This document shows, piece by piece, positions 24,901-30,878 of a DNA stretch of 41,819 nt; the first letter of the stretch is position 1; each line of letters starts with the position of its first letter. The notes under the pieces were generated by a model. That model saw only the letters and a program-made list of their open reading frames with translations. It was not told the DNA's origin and made no database searches. The translations under genes were made by a program, and so were the position numbers. The stretch is from Candidatus Fibrimonadaceae bacterium (GTDB lineage: Bacteria; Fibrobacterota; Fibrobacteria; Fibrobacterales; Fibrobacteraceae), in assembly GCA_031281275.1 (NCBI GenBank), contig JAITFP010000089.1, positions 1 through 41,819 of the forward strand, written 5' to 3'.

Positions 24901-26805
24901 ACCGCTCCGGCTGTGACTTGCAACGGCACAACAGTTAGCAGCGGTCTTAGTTGGACTGGTGCACCAACTTGGAGTAATCCTGCGGCAGGTACGTATAGTG
25001 GCGTATCTGTATCGGCAAGCTCTGGAGATTGCAACGGAAAAACCGCCACGTGTAGCGGAACATTAACTGTAGCCCCAGTTTTATATACTGTAACCTATAA
25101 CGCTGGCACAGGTGTCACAGGCGTTACATTACCTGCTAATCAAACGAAAACCAAAGATGTTGCATTAATGCTGAGTGCTGCTGTGCCTACAAGAACAGGT
25201 TACGTATTTGCTAGTTGGAATACTTTGGCTAATGGTACTGGAATGTCTTACGCTCCTGGAGCTAACTACACAGACAATGCTGACCTTATGCTTTACGCTC
25301 AATGGACGGCAAATACATATACTGTAACATATAATGCCAACGATGGTACGGGTGCACCTGCCAATCAAACAAAGACCTACGATATTGCATTAACTCTGAG
25401 TACTTCTGTACCTACAAGAACAGGCTATACCTTTGCTGGTTGGAACACTTCTGCTAACGGTACTGGAACCTCTTACGTTTCTGGAGCAAGCTACACATCT
25501 AATGCTGGCATTACGCTTTACGCTCAATGGACGATAAATACATATACTGTAACTTATAATGCTAACGATGGCACTGGTGCGCCTACCAATCAAACGAAAA
25601 CCTACAATGTCACATTAACGCTGAGTGCTGACGTGCCAACAAGAACGGGTTACACGTTTGCCAACTGGAACACTTCGGCTGACGGCAAGGGAACCTCTTA
25701 CGCTTCTGGAGCGAGTTACATAACCAATGCTAGCATTACGCTTTATGCTCAATGGAAAGCGAATACATATACTGTAACCTATAATGCTAACGACGGTGCT
25801 GGTGTGCCTACAAATCAAACAAAAACCCACGATGTTGCGTTAACGCTGAGTACTGTTGTACCCATAAGAACTGGCTATGTATTTACCAACTGGAATACTT
25901 CGGCTAATGGCAACGGAACCTCTTATGCTTCTGGGGCAAGCTACACAGACAATGCTAGTGTTACACTTTACGCTCAATGGACGGTGAATACATATACAGT
26001 GACATATAACGCCAATGATGGCACTGGTGAGCCTGCCAGTCAAACAAAAACCCACGATGTTACGTTAACTCTGAGCACTTCTGTACCCACAAGGACAGGC
26101 TATGACTTTGTTGGTTGGAATACTTCGTCTAATGGTAGCGGAACGTCTTATGCTTCTGGGGCAAGCTACACTGCTAATGCTGGTGTTACGCTTTACGCTC
26201 AATGGAGCAAGCCAGTTGTTTCTAATTGCAATGGTCAAACATTCAATACTGTTGAGATAGGTACCCAGACTTGGATGGCTGAGAATTTGAACTGCAATGT
26301 GAACGGCAGCAAGTGCCATTCCAATAGCGAAGCCAACTGCGACAAGTATGGTAGGCTGTATAATTGGGCAACAGCAATGGCACTGCCATCTAGCTGCAAC
26401 TCCACTACTTGTGCTTCGCAAGTAAATGCAAAGCATAGAGGCATTTGTCCTAGCGGTTGGCATATCCCAAGCGATGCGGATTGGAATGTTTTGATGAAAT
26501 ATGTCAATCCTAGCTGTTATGACTATAGCTCTTGTGCAGGTGCAGGAACAAAATTGAAAGCGACTAGTGGTTGGTATAATGGCAATGGCGAGGACACGCA
26601 CGGATTTTCCGCCTTGCCGGGCGGCAGCCTCACTTCTGTTGGTGGCATTTTTGCCCAGGTCGGTCAATTCGGCTTCTGGTGGAGTGCTAGCGAGAACAAT
26701 AGCGGCTTCGCTTACATCCGGACCATGCGCTACCACGACGAGGACGTGGACTACAACAGAATCGATAAGCTCCTCTTGTATAGTGTTCGTTGCTTGCAGG
26801 ACTAG
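21943..26805 (+). CDS. Giant repeat lipoprotein with 13 four-Cys repeats, 5 Listeria-Bacteroides repeats and a FISUMP domain
   Basis: The 1620-residue product has a lipoprotein signal ending LMSC (Cys16) and a Ser-rich linker (SSSSVVVSRSSSSV). Residues about 54-1046 are 13 tandem units of about 73-80 residues, each starting L(A/T)C..VP and containing ITAPTVTCNGT, NWTGAPNWSNP, GTYS.ISVSAS and KTATCSGTLTV, with four conserved Cys. Residues about 1047-1421 are five 75-residue Listeria-Bacteroides (InlB B) repeats: YTVTYNANDGTGAP, VPTRTGYTFAGWNT, YAQW. The last about 195 residues are a FISUMP domain (TWMAENLNCN, GRLYNWATAM, CPSGWHIPSD, WWSASENNS, SVRCLQD). It is likely a long surface stalk carrying a FISUMP head (inference). 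It overlaps the preceding gene by 10 bases. Confidence 0.85.
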   Translation: MVLRFFLLGIFLLMSCAEGERDNPDDRESKNYVGVSSSSVVVSRSSSSVATYTLACTAVPSTGIVNTTIIPPVVTCNGTTISGGLDWTGAPNWNNPAIGTYRSISVMANYGECSGRTAICSGILTVSPAPSVDELTCMGMPMTGVTGTAITQPTVRCGVNTVTTDISWTNAPTWFNPAASTYNVSATASCGGSIKTASCGTLTIASVLTCATVPPAGTVGTAITAPAVICNGSTVSNNNLDWTGAPNWSNPMAGTYSGISVSASYGECSGITTTCGGKLTVGSVLACATVPSTGTTGTAMTAPAVTCDGTALSSGLNWTGAPNWNNPMAGTYSGISVSASSGNCSGKTATCGGSLTVGSVLACSAVPSTGIAGATITAPTVTCNGTALSSGLNWTGAPNWSNPVVGTHSNISVSASSGDCNGKTATCNGTLTVGAAPSVDELTCTGMPMTGVTGTAVTQPTVRCGTNTVTSSITWTNAPNWANPAAATYNVSATANCGGSTKTASCGTLTVASVLACSSVPATGTAGAAITAPTVTCNGTTVSSGLNWTGAPNWSTPAAGTYSSVSVSASSGNCSGKTATCSGTLTVASVLSCATVPTSGIVSTAITAPTVTCDGTTVSSGLNWTGAPAWNNPSAGTYSNVSVSASSGNCSGKSATCSGTLTVSSVLACSAIPSTGIAGTAITAPTVTCNGTTISNGLNWTGAPTWSNPTAGTYSGVSVSASSGDCNGKTATCSGTLTVASVLTCANVPSSGTAGTAITAPIVTCDGTTVSSGLSWTGAPTWSNPAAGTYPYISVSASSGNCSGKTASCGGTLTVASVLACASVPTTGTAGTAITAPTVTCNGTALSGGFTWTGAPNWTTPAAGTYSGISVSANSGDCSGKTATCSGTLSVASVLACASVPTSGIAGTAITAPIVTCNGTAVSSGISWKNAPNWTTPAAGTYSSISVSASSGECNGKSATCSGTLTVSSVLACSAIPSSGIAGTAITAPAVTCNGTTVSSGLSWTGAPTWSNPAAGTYSGVSVSASSGDCNGKTATCSGTLTVAPVLYTVTYNAGTGVTGVTLPANQTKTKDVALMLSAAVPTRTGYVFASWNTLANGTGMSYAPGANYTDNADLMLYAQWTANTYTVTYNANDGTGAPANQTKTYDIALTLSTSVPTRTGYTFAGWNTSANGTGTSYVSGASYTSNAGITLYAQWTINTYTVTYNANDGTGAPTNQTKTYNVTLTLSADVPTRTGYTFANWNTSADGKGTSYASGASYITNASITLYAQWKANTYTVTYNANDGAGVPTNQTKTHDVALTLSTVVPIRTGYVFTNWNTSANGNGTSYASGASYTDNASVTLYAQWTVNTYTVTYNANDGTGEPASQTKTHDVTLTLSTSVPTRTGYDFVGWNTSSNGSGTSYASGASYTANAGVTLYAQWSKPVVSNCNGQTFNTVEIGTQTWMAENLNCNVNGSKCHSNSEANCDKYGRLYNWATAMALPSSCNSTTCASQVNAKHRGICPSGWHIPSDADWNVLMKYVNPSCYDYSSCAGAGTKLKATSGWYNGNGEDTHGFSALPGGSLTSVGGIFAQVGQFGFWWSASENNSGFAYIRTMRYHDEDVDYNRIDKLLLYSVRCLQD
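22102..25080 (+). repeat. Tandem array of 13 four-Cys units of about 76 codons
   Basis: Thirteen units are visible in the translation. Units 2 (from 22345) and 6 (from 23266) are a distinct variant (GMPMTGVTGTAxTQPTVRCG, SATAxCGGS.KTASCG), and each is preceded by an APSVDE linker. The remaining eleven are canonical. The order suggests a duplicated block of one variant plus three canonical units, followed by expansion. Canonical units 7-13 are the most alike at the nucleotide level by eye. Confidence 0.85.
25081..26205 (+). repeat. Five tandem Listeria-Bacteroides (InlB B-type) repeats
   Basis: Five units of 75 residues, 225 bases each, follow the Cys-repeat array. Each has YTVTYNANDGTG, NQTKT, VPTRTGY.F..WNT, GTSYASGASY and LYAQW. 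Unit 1 is slightly longer and more diverged (YNAGTGVTGVTLPANQ). This small beta-grasp-like repeat is common in bacterial surface proteins. Confidence 0.9.
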
Positions 26806-26815
26806 GGCGTAGCCT

Positions 26816-26834
26816 ACCGCGTAAGGCAGGCGGT
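26816..26834 (+). terminator. Hairpin after the giant FISUMP gene
   Basis: ACCGC (26816-26820) pairs with GCGGT (26830-26834) around a 9-base loop and is followed by GTT. It starts 10 bases after the stop codon. It resembles the stronger CACCGCT/AGCGGTG hairpin downstream of the FISUMP gene ending at 11613. There is no T run, so the terminator role is uncertain. Confidence 0.3.
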
Positions 26835-26945
26835 GTTGATGAAAAGAATTTGCATCACAGTGGTGCGATACCTTGTCAAGCCTCATTTTTCTGCGGAGAT
26901 TTGGCAAGGGTAAAAAAACTAGTGGAGAAAACATAGGAGTTAATT

Positions 26946-27794
26946 ATGAACAGAATAGTCAAAGTAGCAGCATTGCTCGTAGCCTTAACAGTAGCATTTT
27001 CCTTTTCGCAGGAAAACCCTTCCTTGCCAACAGAAAAATCTATCGCCAGCGACCCAATAAACACGGTTAATTTAGATAGTATTACATTAAAAACGTTAAA
27101 AGATGTAGAAGCCTTTTACTCAAATTCATTTAAAGATATTCATAATTCCTATTCATTTTTCTTAACATGTCTTGCTATTGGAAGTGCTATAATATGTGCT
27201 ATATTAGGAATAGTGGTTACTATATTAGGAATAGCAGCTAATAGATCTAGAGAGGACCTAAAAGAACGTTTAAAAGAAGTCGAGAAGGATCTTGATGAAT
27301 ATAAAGAAATAAAAAAAGAATTTGAAAAAATTAAAAAAGAATTTGAAAATGAAAAAAACAGTTTAGAGAAAAATCGCAAGGACCTTGATGAAAATTGCAA
27401 GGAAATTTATGGAGAAATTGAATATACTTATTTCTCTTTAGCGATATCCAATTTTAGAATGAAGTTTTATGAAGAACACTTCATGATGCTAGCCGAGCAT
27501 TTTGCTACTTTTAGAAAACGTAACATTAAACCAGAACGCATTGATTTAAATCGTTTAATACATTTTGATAACTTTATAAAAGAATATGGTAGTGATAAAA
27601 TTGAAATTGCTAAAATTTTCTTTTATGAACTTGATAGATTCATAAAACATGGCGATACAGTTTATACAGACCAAAATCGTATAGACTCAAAATTTCTTGA
27701 AGACATAAAAGAAATACGAAAAAAAATATACGAAAGTTTCGGTGGTAAAAATAACGTTTTAGAAGCTATTAAAAATTTTGAATCACACTTATAA
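26946..27794 (+). CDS. Secreted/membrane coiled-coil protein of unknown function
   Basis: I do not recognise this 282-residue protein. It has a signal peptide (VAALLVALTVAFSFSQ, cleavage near residue 21), a short extracytoplasmic part, and a hydrophobic segment at about 71-98 (FFLTCLAIGSAIICAILGIVVTILG). A highly charged Lys/Glu coiled coil follows at about 99-155, with two near-identical KKEFE units. A helical C-terminal domain ends it (EYTYFSLAISNFRMKFYEEHFMMLAEHF). The layout suggests a membrane protein with a large cytoplasmic coiled coil. AGGAG lies 6 bases before the ATG. It is more AT-rich than the FISUMP gene before it, which points to a different origin. Confidence 0.6.
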   Translation: MNRIVKVAALLVALTVAFSFSQENPSLPTEKSIASDPINTVNLDSITLKTLKDVEAFYSNSFKDIHNSYSFFLTCLAIGSAIICAILGIVVTILGIAANRSREDLKERLKEVEKDLDEYKEIKKEFEKIKKEFENEKNSLEKNRKDLDENCKEIYGEIEYTYFSLAISNFRMKFYEEHFMMLAEHFATFRKRNIKPERIDLNRLIHFDNFIKEYGSDKIEIAKIFFYELDRFIKHGDTVYTDQNRIDSKFLEDIKEIRKKIYESFGGKNNVLEAIKNFESHL

Positions 27795-27863
27795 TTTTTC
27801 CATTAGCAACCGCAAATGATTTTCAAACCCTTCCAATTCACCTCAAACAAAGGAGACAACAAA

Positions 27864-28163
27864 ATGAGAAAATCCATCTCAAAACTCACACTAGCGGCAA
27901 CCTTCGGGCTTGCCTTGACACTCACCTTTTCCTGCTCATCGGACAATGACGATGACGATGAGAACAATGTACCATCATATTATCACCCTGATAACCCTAA
28001 CAATAGATGTAATCGCGGAGTTGTTGAAGCCAAATGCGGAGATGTGTGGTATAATATTTCAAAGTATGTTTGTATAAACGGCAACACCATAACTCAGGAA
28101 CAATATCTTGAGCAATATCTTGAACAATATTATGAGCAAAATGGATATGTGCGTTGTAGATAG
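27864..28163 (+). CDS. Small acidic lipoprotein, unknown function
   Basis: The product (99 residues from ATG 27864) has a lipoprotein signal peptide ending TFSC (Cys24) followed by SSDNDDDDENN, the acidic linker typical of this organism's lipoproteins. The N-terminus closely resembles that of the FISUMP lipoprotein at 32562-33218 (MRKxxxxxTL, ALxxxFSCSSD). The remainder has four Cys (NRCNRGVVEAKCGD, YVCING, VRCR) and a short direct repeat, YLEQYLEQYYEQ. An in-frame ATG at 27816 exists, but AAGGAG lies 8 bases upstream of 27864, which is therefore chosen. It may be a FISUMP-type lipoprotein that lost or never had the C-terminal domain. The first of the four tail repeats follows it. Confidence 0.6.
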   Translation: MRKSISKLTLAATFGLALTLTFSCSSDNDDDDENNVPSYYHPDNPNNRCNRGVVEAKCGDVWYNISKYVCINGNTITQEQYLEQYLEQYYEQNGYVRCR

Positions 28164-28178
28164 TTTTGCACCAAGCAT

Positions 28179-28230
28179 ATAAATACGCAATCGGGAAAAT
28201 CGGCGAATCGGGTGAATCGGGGTTCTGACA
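28179..28230 (+). repeat. Tail repeat copy 1
   Basis: ATAAATACGCAATCGGGA opens the copy, followed by ATCGG units every 8-9 bases (aatcggcg, aatcgggtg). The shared end ATCGGGGTTCTGACA is at 28216-28230. It lies 15-67 bases after the small lipoprotein stop. The left end is identical to copy 2 and the right end matches copies 2-4. Confidence 0.65.
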
Positions 28231-28317
28231 TTTTTCTACATTCCCACCATTAGGGAATATTCTTCACCTACATTCCAGTCGCCCTAATGCAAATCTAAAA
28301 AATTAGGAGATAGCGTT

Positions 28318-29223
28318 ATGGGCAAAAAAGAAACCAAAATTGCGTTCAATACGAACGTTCTAACATTAACCACAAACAAAATAGAATCTAGAATTTTTAC
28401 CATTCGGGGCTTGCAGGTTATGCTTGATAGGGATTTAGCTGAATTGTATCAAGTTTCGGTTAAAGCTCTTAATCAGGCGGTTAAGAGGAATGAAAGTAGA
28501 TTTCCTGTAAGATTTCGCTTTCAATTAAGTGAAAATGAAACAAATGAACTGGTCACAAATTGTGACCGGTTCAAAACACTAAAACATTCATCAATTCTAC
28601 CTAGTGCATTTACAGAATCCGGCGTAGCTATGCTATCTGCCATTTTGCATAGTGATACAGCGGTTAGAATAAGTGTACAAATAATGGATGCTTTTGTAAA
28701 AATGCGAAAACTCATAGCTCAAAGCAGCGGTATAATTCAACGAATAGAAAACGTAGAACAAAAACAAATTGAAACTGATAAAAAGATAGATGATATTTTC
28801 AACGCTTTAGAGAGCAAGGAGATTGTTCCAAAATGCGGAATATTTTTTGACGGACAAATTTTTGATGCTTATATTTTGGCAAATAAAATCATTAAATCAG
28901 CAAAGAATACCATAATTTTGATTGATAACTACATAGACGAATCTGTTTTGACAATGTTAAGTAAAAAATCCGAAAATGTAAAAGTTACTTTACTTACAAA
29001 AAATGTATCAAAGCAATTAAATTTAGATGTGGCAAAATTCAATCAGCAATACTCGAATATGGAAGTAAAGGCTTTCAACCTTAGCCACGATAGATTTTTG
29101 ATTATAGATAACAAAGATATTTATCATTTGGGAGCAAGTTTGAAAGATTTAGGTAAAAAATGGTTTGCTTTTTCTAAAATGGAAAATGAAGGATTATCTT
29201 TGTTGGAAAAGATTAAGGCATAA
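28318..29223 (+). CDS. ORF6N domain protein with PLD-like C-terminus (RhuM/antirepressor-like)
   Basis: The 301-residue protein begins with an ORF6N DNA-binding domain (residues about 20-115): IFTIRGLQVMLDRDLAELYQVSVKALNQAVKRN, FPVRFRFQLSENE, NCDRFKTLKHSSILPSAFTESGVAML. A coiled linker (130-165) joins a C-terminal phospholipase-D-like domain (about 168-295): IFFDGQIFDAYILANKIIKSAK, IDNYIDESVLTMLS, and SHDRFLIID in the position of the HKD motif, with Arg replacing Lys. Such proteins occur in phages and accessory regions; the biochemical role is unproven. TAGGAG precedes the ATG. A 27-bp near-perfect palindrome lies inside the coding region. Its stop codon overlaps the start of tail repeat copy 2. 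Confidence 0.8.
   Translation: MGKKETKIAFNTNVLTLTTNKIESRIFTIRGLQVMLDRDLAELYQVSVKALNQAVKRNESRFPVRFRFQLSENETNELVTNCDRFKTLKHSSILPSAFTESGVAMLSAILHSDTAVRISVQIMDAFVKMRKLIAQSSGIIQRIENVEQKQIETDKKIDDIFNALESKEIVPKCGIFFDGQIFDAYILANKIIKSAKNTIILIDNYIDESVLTMLSKKSENVKVTLLTKNVSKQLNLDVAKFNQQYSNMEVKAFNLSHDRFLIIDNKDIYHLGASLKDLGKKWFAFSKMENEGLSLLEKIKA
28546..28572. promoter_or_regulatory. 27-bp intragenic palindrome in the ORF6N gene
   Basis: Two 13-base arms, GAACTGGTCACAA and TTGTGACCGGTTC, flank a central A with one mismatch. The inner 17 bases, GGTCACAAATTGTGACC, are a perfect palindrome. The symmetry suggests a dimer binding site, possibly for autoregulation. It encodes the conserved NELVTNCDRF stretch, so protein constraint could also explain part of it. 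Confidence 0.45.
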
Positions 29224-29315
29224 ATACGCAATCGGGAATAAGCATACCCGCAGACTTGGTAAAGCATTTATAGATGGGCGTTTTTTATGTTCTGGTAATC
29301 GGGGTTCAGACAAAA
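29220..29315 (+). repeat. Tail repeat copy 2, with internal about 70-bp element
   Basis: ATAAATACGCAATCGGGAA opens the copy at the stop codon of the ORF6N gene. It closes with ATCGGGGTTCAGACAAAA at 29298-29315. Between lies a segment (CAGACTTGGTAAAGC, TATAGATGGGCGTTTTTTA) that recurs in inverse orientation at 40988-41060. The gene at 29338 starts 22 bases further on. Confidence 0.65.
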
Positions 29316-29319
29316 GGAA

Positions 29320-29330
29320 TTTTCTATATT
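29320..29330 (+). promoter_or_regulatory. Promoter-like TTTTCTATATT before the DUF5678-like gene
   Basis: This is an exact copy of the recurrent element. It lies just after tail repeat copy 2 and 7 bases before the ATG at 29338. The spacing equals that at motA. Confidence 0.45.
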
Positions 29331-29337
29331 AACTACT

Positions 29338-29598
29338 ATGGAAAGAAAGCTTTCAAAACAGAAAATAGCCTTGAACTATTTCATAAAGCACCAAAAAGAG
29401 CTTTGCAAGCGTTTTTTTGGCAAAGAGTTGTTGCTCTCTGGCAGGAAAATAATAGATGCCTTTGATTCGCTTGGAGAAGCAGTTGAAATCGGCGAGCAAA
29501 AATTTGGAGCTGGCAATTATTCTGTTTACAAATGCTTGCCTGACGATTCTGCATATAGCATAAACATACCCTATTCCCTACGTTTGGATAATGTCTAA
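29338..29598 (+). CDS. DUF5678-like small protein paired with a retropepsin
   Basis: The 86-residue soluble protein has the layout FIKHQKELCKRFFGKELLLS, GRKIIDAFDSLGEAVEIG, then FGAGNYSVYKCLPDDSAY. This resembles DUF5678-type small proteins that are encoded next to bacterial aspartyl proteases; that assignment is by recollection of the pattern. It overlaps the next gene by 8 bases, so the two are translationally coupled. The biochemical role is unknown; a chaperone, inhibitor or substrate of the protease is possible. No Shine-Dalgarno sequence is seen: the ATG is 7 bases after a promoter-like element. Confidence 0.65.
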   Translation: MERKLSKQKIALNYFIKHQKELCKRFFGKELLLSGRKIIDAFDSLGEAVEIGEQKFGAGNYSVYKCLPDDSAYSINIPYSLRLDNV

Positions 29599-30007
29599 AA
29601 ACTCATTTGCCATAGATTATGATTCTGAAATTGGCGAAATCATAGTAAACGTTTCTGCTTTTAACCAAAAAACAGGCATTGGAACGAATCTAAAAGCACT
29701 TTGGGACACAGGTGCAAATTGTTGTGTTATATCGGAAACAATTGCTAAAAGATTGAAGCTTCCAAATATAGCAGAAGTTCAAATGAAACACGCTAATGGA
29801 ATAGCTATTGTAAAAACTCACATGTTATCTTTGATGTTGCCTAACAATATTCTGTTCAAAGATATAAGAGCTATGTCTTGCAAGCCCATTCATAGTTTTG
29901 ATATGATTATCGGGATGAATGTAATAAGCAAAGGCAATATGTCTATTGTTCACAATAAAGCTGGCATTAAATTTTCGTTTAAATATCCACCAACACGTAC
30001 CAAGTAA
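29591..30007 (+). CDS. Retropepsin-like aspartic protease
   Basis: The 138-residue protein is a single-domain, retroviral-type aspartic protease. The active-site motif is ALWDTGANCCVIS with Asp39-Thr40-Gly41-Ala42. The flap region is followed by the second hydrophobic-hydrophobic-Gly motif, DMIIGMNVISKGNMSI, as in retropepsins. One copy of the catalytic Asp implies a homodimeric enzyme. No signal peptide is visible, so it acts in the cytoplasm. It overlaps the DUF5678-like gene by 8 bases and is followed by tail repeat copy 3. The physiological substrate is unknown. No reverse transcriptase or integrase is present nearby, so it is not part of a retroelement. Confidence 0.82.
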   Translation: MSKNSFAIDYDSEIGEIIVNVSAFNQKTGIGTNLKALWDTGANCCVISETIAKRLKLPNIAEVQMKHANGIAIVKTHMLSLMLPNNILFKDIRAMSCKPIHSFDMIIGMNVISKGNMSIVHNKAGIKFSFKYPPTRTK

Positions 30008-30020
30008 CCTACATATCCGG

Positions 30021-30069
30021 CAATCCTGAAAATCCCAAAAATCGGAGTCATCGGGGTTCTGACAAAATA
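30021..30069 (+). repeat. Tail repeat copy 3
   Basis: AATCCTGAAAATCCC leads into ATCGGAGTCATCGGGG and ends TTCTGACAAAATA. It starts 13 bases after the retropepsin stop. It matches copy 4 nearly base for base over its last 29 positions. Confidence 0.65.
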
Positions 30070-30130
30070 AATTTACAACAGCGACCTTGCGTATAGCGAG
30101 CCACGATGCTAAGGTTAAGCCCTCTTTAAA

Positions 30131-30142
30131 TTTTCTATCTTA
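30131..30142 (+). promoter_or_regulatory. Promoter-like ATTTTCTATCTT before the VapBC-type module
   Basis: The element matches the recurrent TTTTCTATATT with one change. It lies 22 bases upstream of the antitoxin ATG at 30165. A TTGGAG ribosome-binding-like sequence lies between them. Confidence 0.35.
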
Positions 30143-30164
30143 ATAAAAAGTTTTTGGAGTTTTT

Positions 30165-30365
30165 ATGGTAAGAACAATATGCAAAGCAGAAAAAGAGCAA
30201 ATAACCTTGCCTGTACCTAGGGATTATATTGGCTCAACCATTGAAATATTGCTTTTCCCTATAGAAGAACAAGAACTTAAACCTACATTCGGTTGCGCAA
30301 AAGGACAATTTCAAATGGCAAGCGATTTCGATGCGCCTTTGGATTGCTTTAAGGAATATATGTAA
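30165..30365 (+). CDS. Putative VapB-type antitoxin
   Basis: The 66-residue protein lies immediately upstream of a PIN-domain toxin and overlaps it by one base (TAATG), the standard toxin-antitoxin arrangement. Its N-terminal half, EQITLPVPRDYIGSTIEILLFPIEE, has the two-strand pattern seen in short AbrB-like or DUF2281-like antitoxins. The C-terminal tail (DFDAPLDCFKEYM) has the acidic-to-aromatic character of a toxin-wrapping segment. The assignment rests mainly on position. TTGGAG precedes the ATG. Confidence 0.65.
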   Translation: MVRTICKAEKEQITLPVPRDYIGSTIEILLFPIEEQELKPTFGCAKGQFQMASDFDAPLDCFKEYM

Positions 30366-30748
30366 TGAAATATTTATTGGACACCCATACTCTTATTTGG
30401 TTTTTCAATGGAGATTTAGAGTTATCGGAAAATGCTAGGCAAATTATCTTAGATACAAATAATCAAAAATATGCAAGCATTGTTTCTGTTTGGGAATTAT
30501 CTATAAAAGTGAGTTTGAATAAACTAAAATTTGATGGAAAAGCGAAAGGATTTTTGGATTTAATTTATAAAAATGGTTTTAAGTTATTGAATATAAATCA
30601 AAATTATATTTTCAAATTAGAACAGTTGGAAAATTTTCACAAAGATCCATTTGATAGAATATTAATAGCAACTGCAATTTCTGAAAATATGAAATTGATA
30701 ACTCGTGATGAAAATATTCATTTATATCCTATAGAGTATGTTTGGTAA
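30365..30748 (+). CDS. vapC: PIN-domain toxin, VapC family
   Basis: The 127-residue protein is a full PIN-domain ribonuclease of the type II toxin family. It starts MKYLLDTHTLIWFF with Asp6, contains SVWELSIK with Glu44, then FHKDPFDRILIATA with Asp94 and Asp97, and finally LITRDENI with Asp115. These give the acidic metal-binding pocket. VapC toxins cleave tRNA or rRNA when released from their antitoxin. It overlaps the preceding small gene by one base. Tail repeat copy 4 begins at its stop codon, and a convergent ParE-type toxin gene lies 130 bases downstream. Confidence 0.88.
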   Translation: MKYLLDTHTLIWFFNGDLELSENARQIILDTNNQKYASIVSVWELSIKVSLNKLKFDGKAKGFLDLIYKNGFKLLNINQNYIFKLEQLENFHKDPFDRILIATAISENMKLITRDENIHLYPIEYVW

Positions 30749-30777
30749 AAATCGTGGTCATCGGGATTCAGACAAAT
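30749..30777 (+). repeat. Tail repeat copy 4
   Basis: The copy reads AATCGTGGTCATCGGG followed by ATTCAGACAAATA. It begins directly at the vapC stop codon. It differs from copy 3 at only a few positions. The next 100 bases, up to the parE stop, show no further gene or copy. Confidence 0.6.
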
Positions 30778-30878
30778 AAGCTATGCAATTGCTGGGTGGG
30801 TTTGTTTGCGGAGGTGGTTTTTAATATCAGCTGAAGTATAGCCTCGCGAAGTTCCATAGACTTTAAATACGGCAGGTG

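Noticed and set aside
22102-26205. Repeat arrays considered as CRISPR
   Set aside because: Units are 225-240 bases, in one open frame, and encode conserved protein repeats.
26065-26934. Minus-strand 289-residue frame opposite the FISUMP domain
   Set aside because: It shadows conserved FISUMP codons and shows no recognisable domain or start signal.
27816-27863. Upstream start for the small lipoprotein
   Set aside because: AAGGAG and a clean lipoprotein signal peptide support ATG 27864 instead.
28179-28230. Closely spaced ATCGG units considered as a CRISPR or a simple microsatellite
   Set aside because: Units are only 8-11 bases without constant spacers, and the larger pattern is a dispersed repeat with a fixed tail.
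29591-30007. Retropepsin considered as part of a retroelement or diversity-generating system
   Set aside because: No reverse transcriptase, integrase or template repeat was found nearby.
28216-30777. Tail repeats considered as classical integron attC sites
   Set aside because: The core GTTRRRY is not present, and no integron integrase is visible. Only the cassette-like arrangement is retained as a hypothesis.
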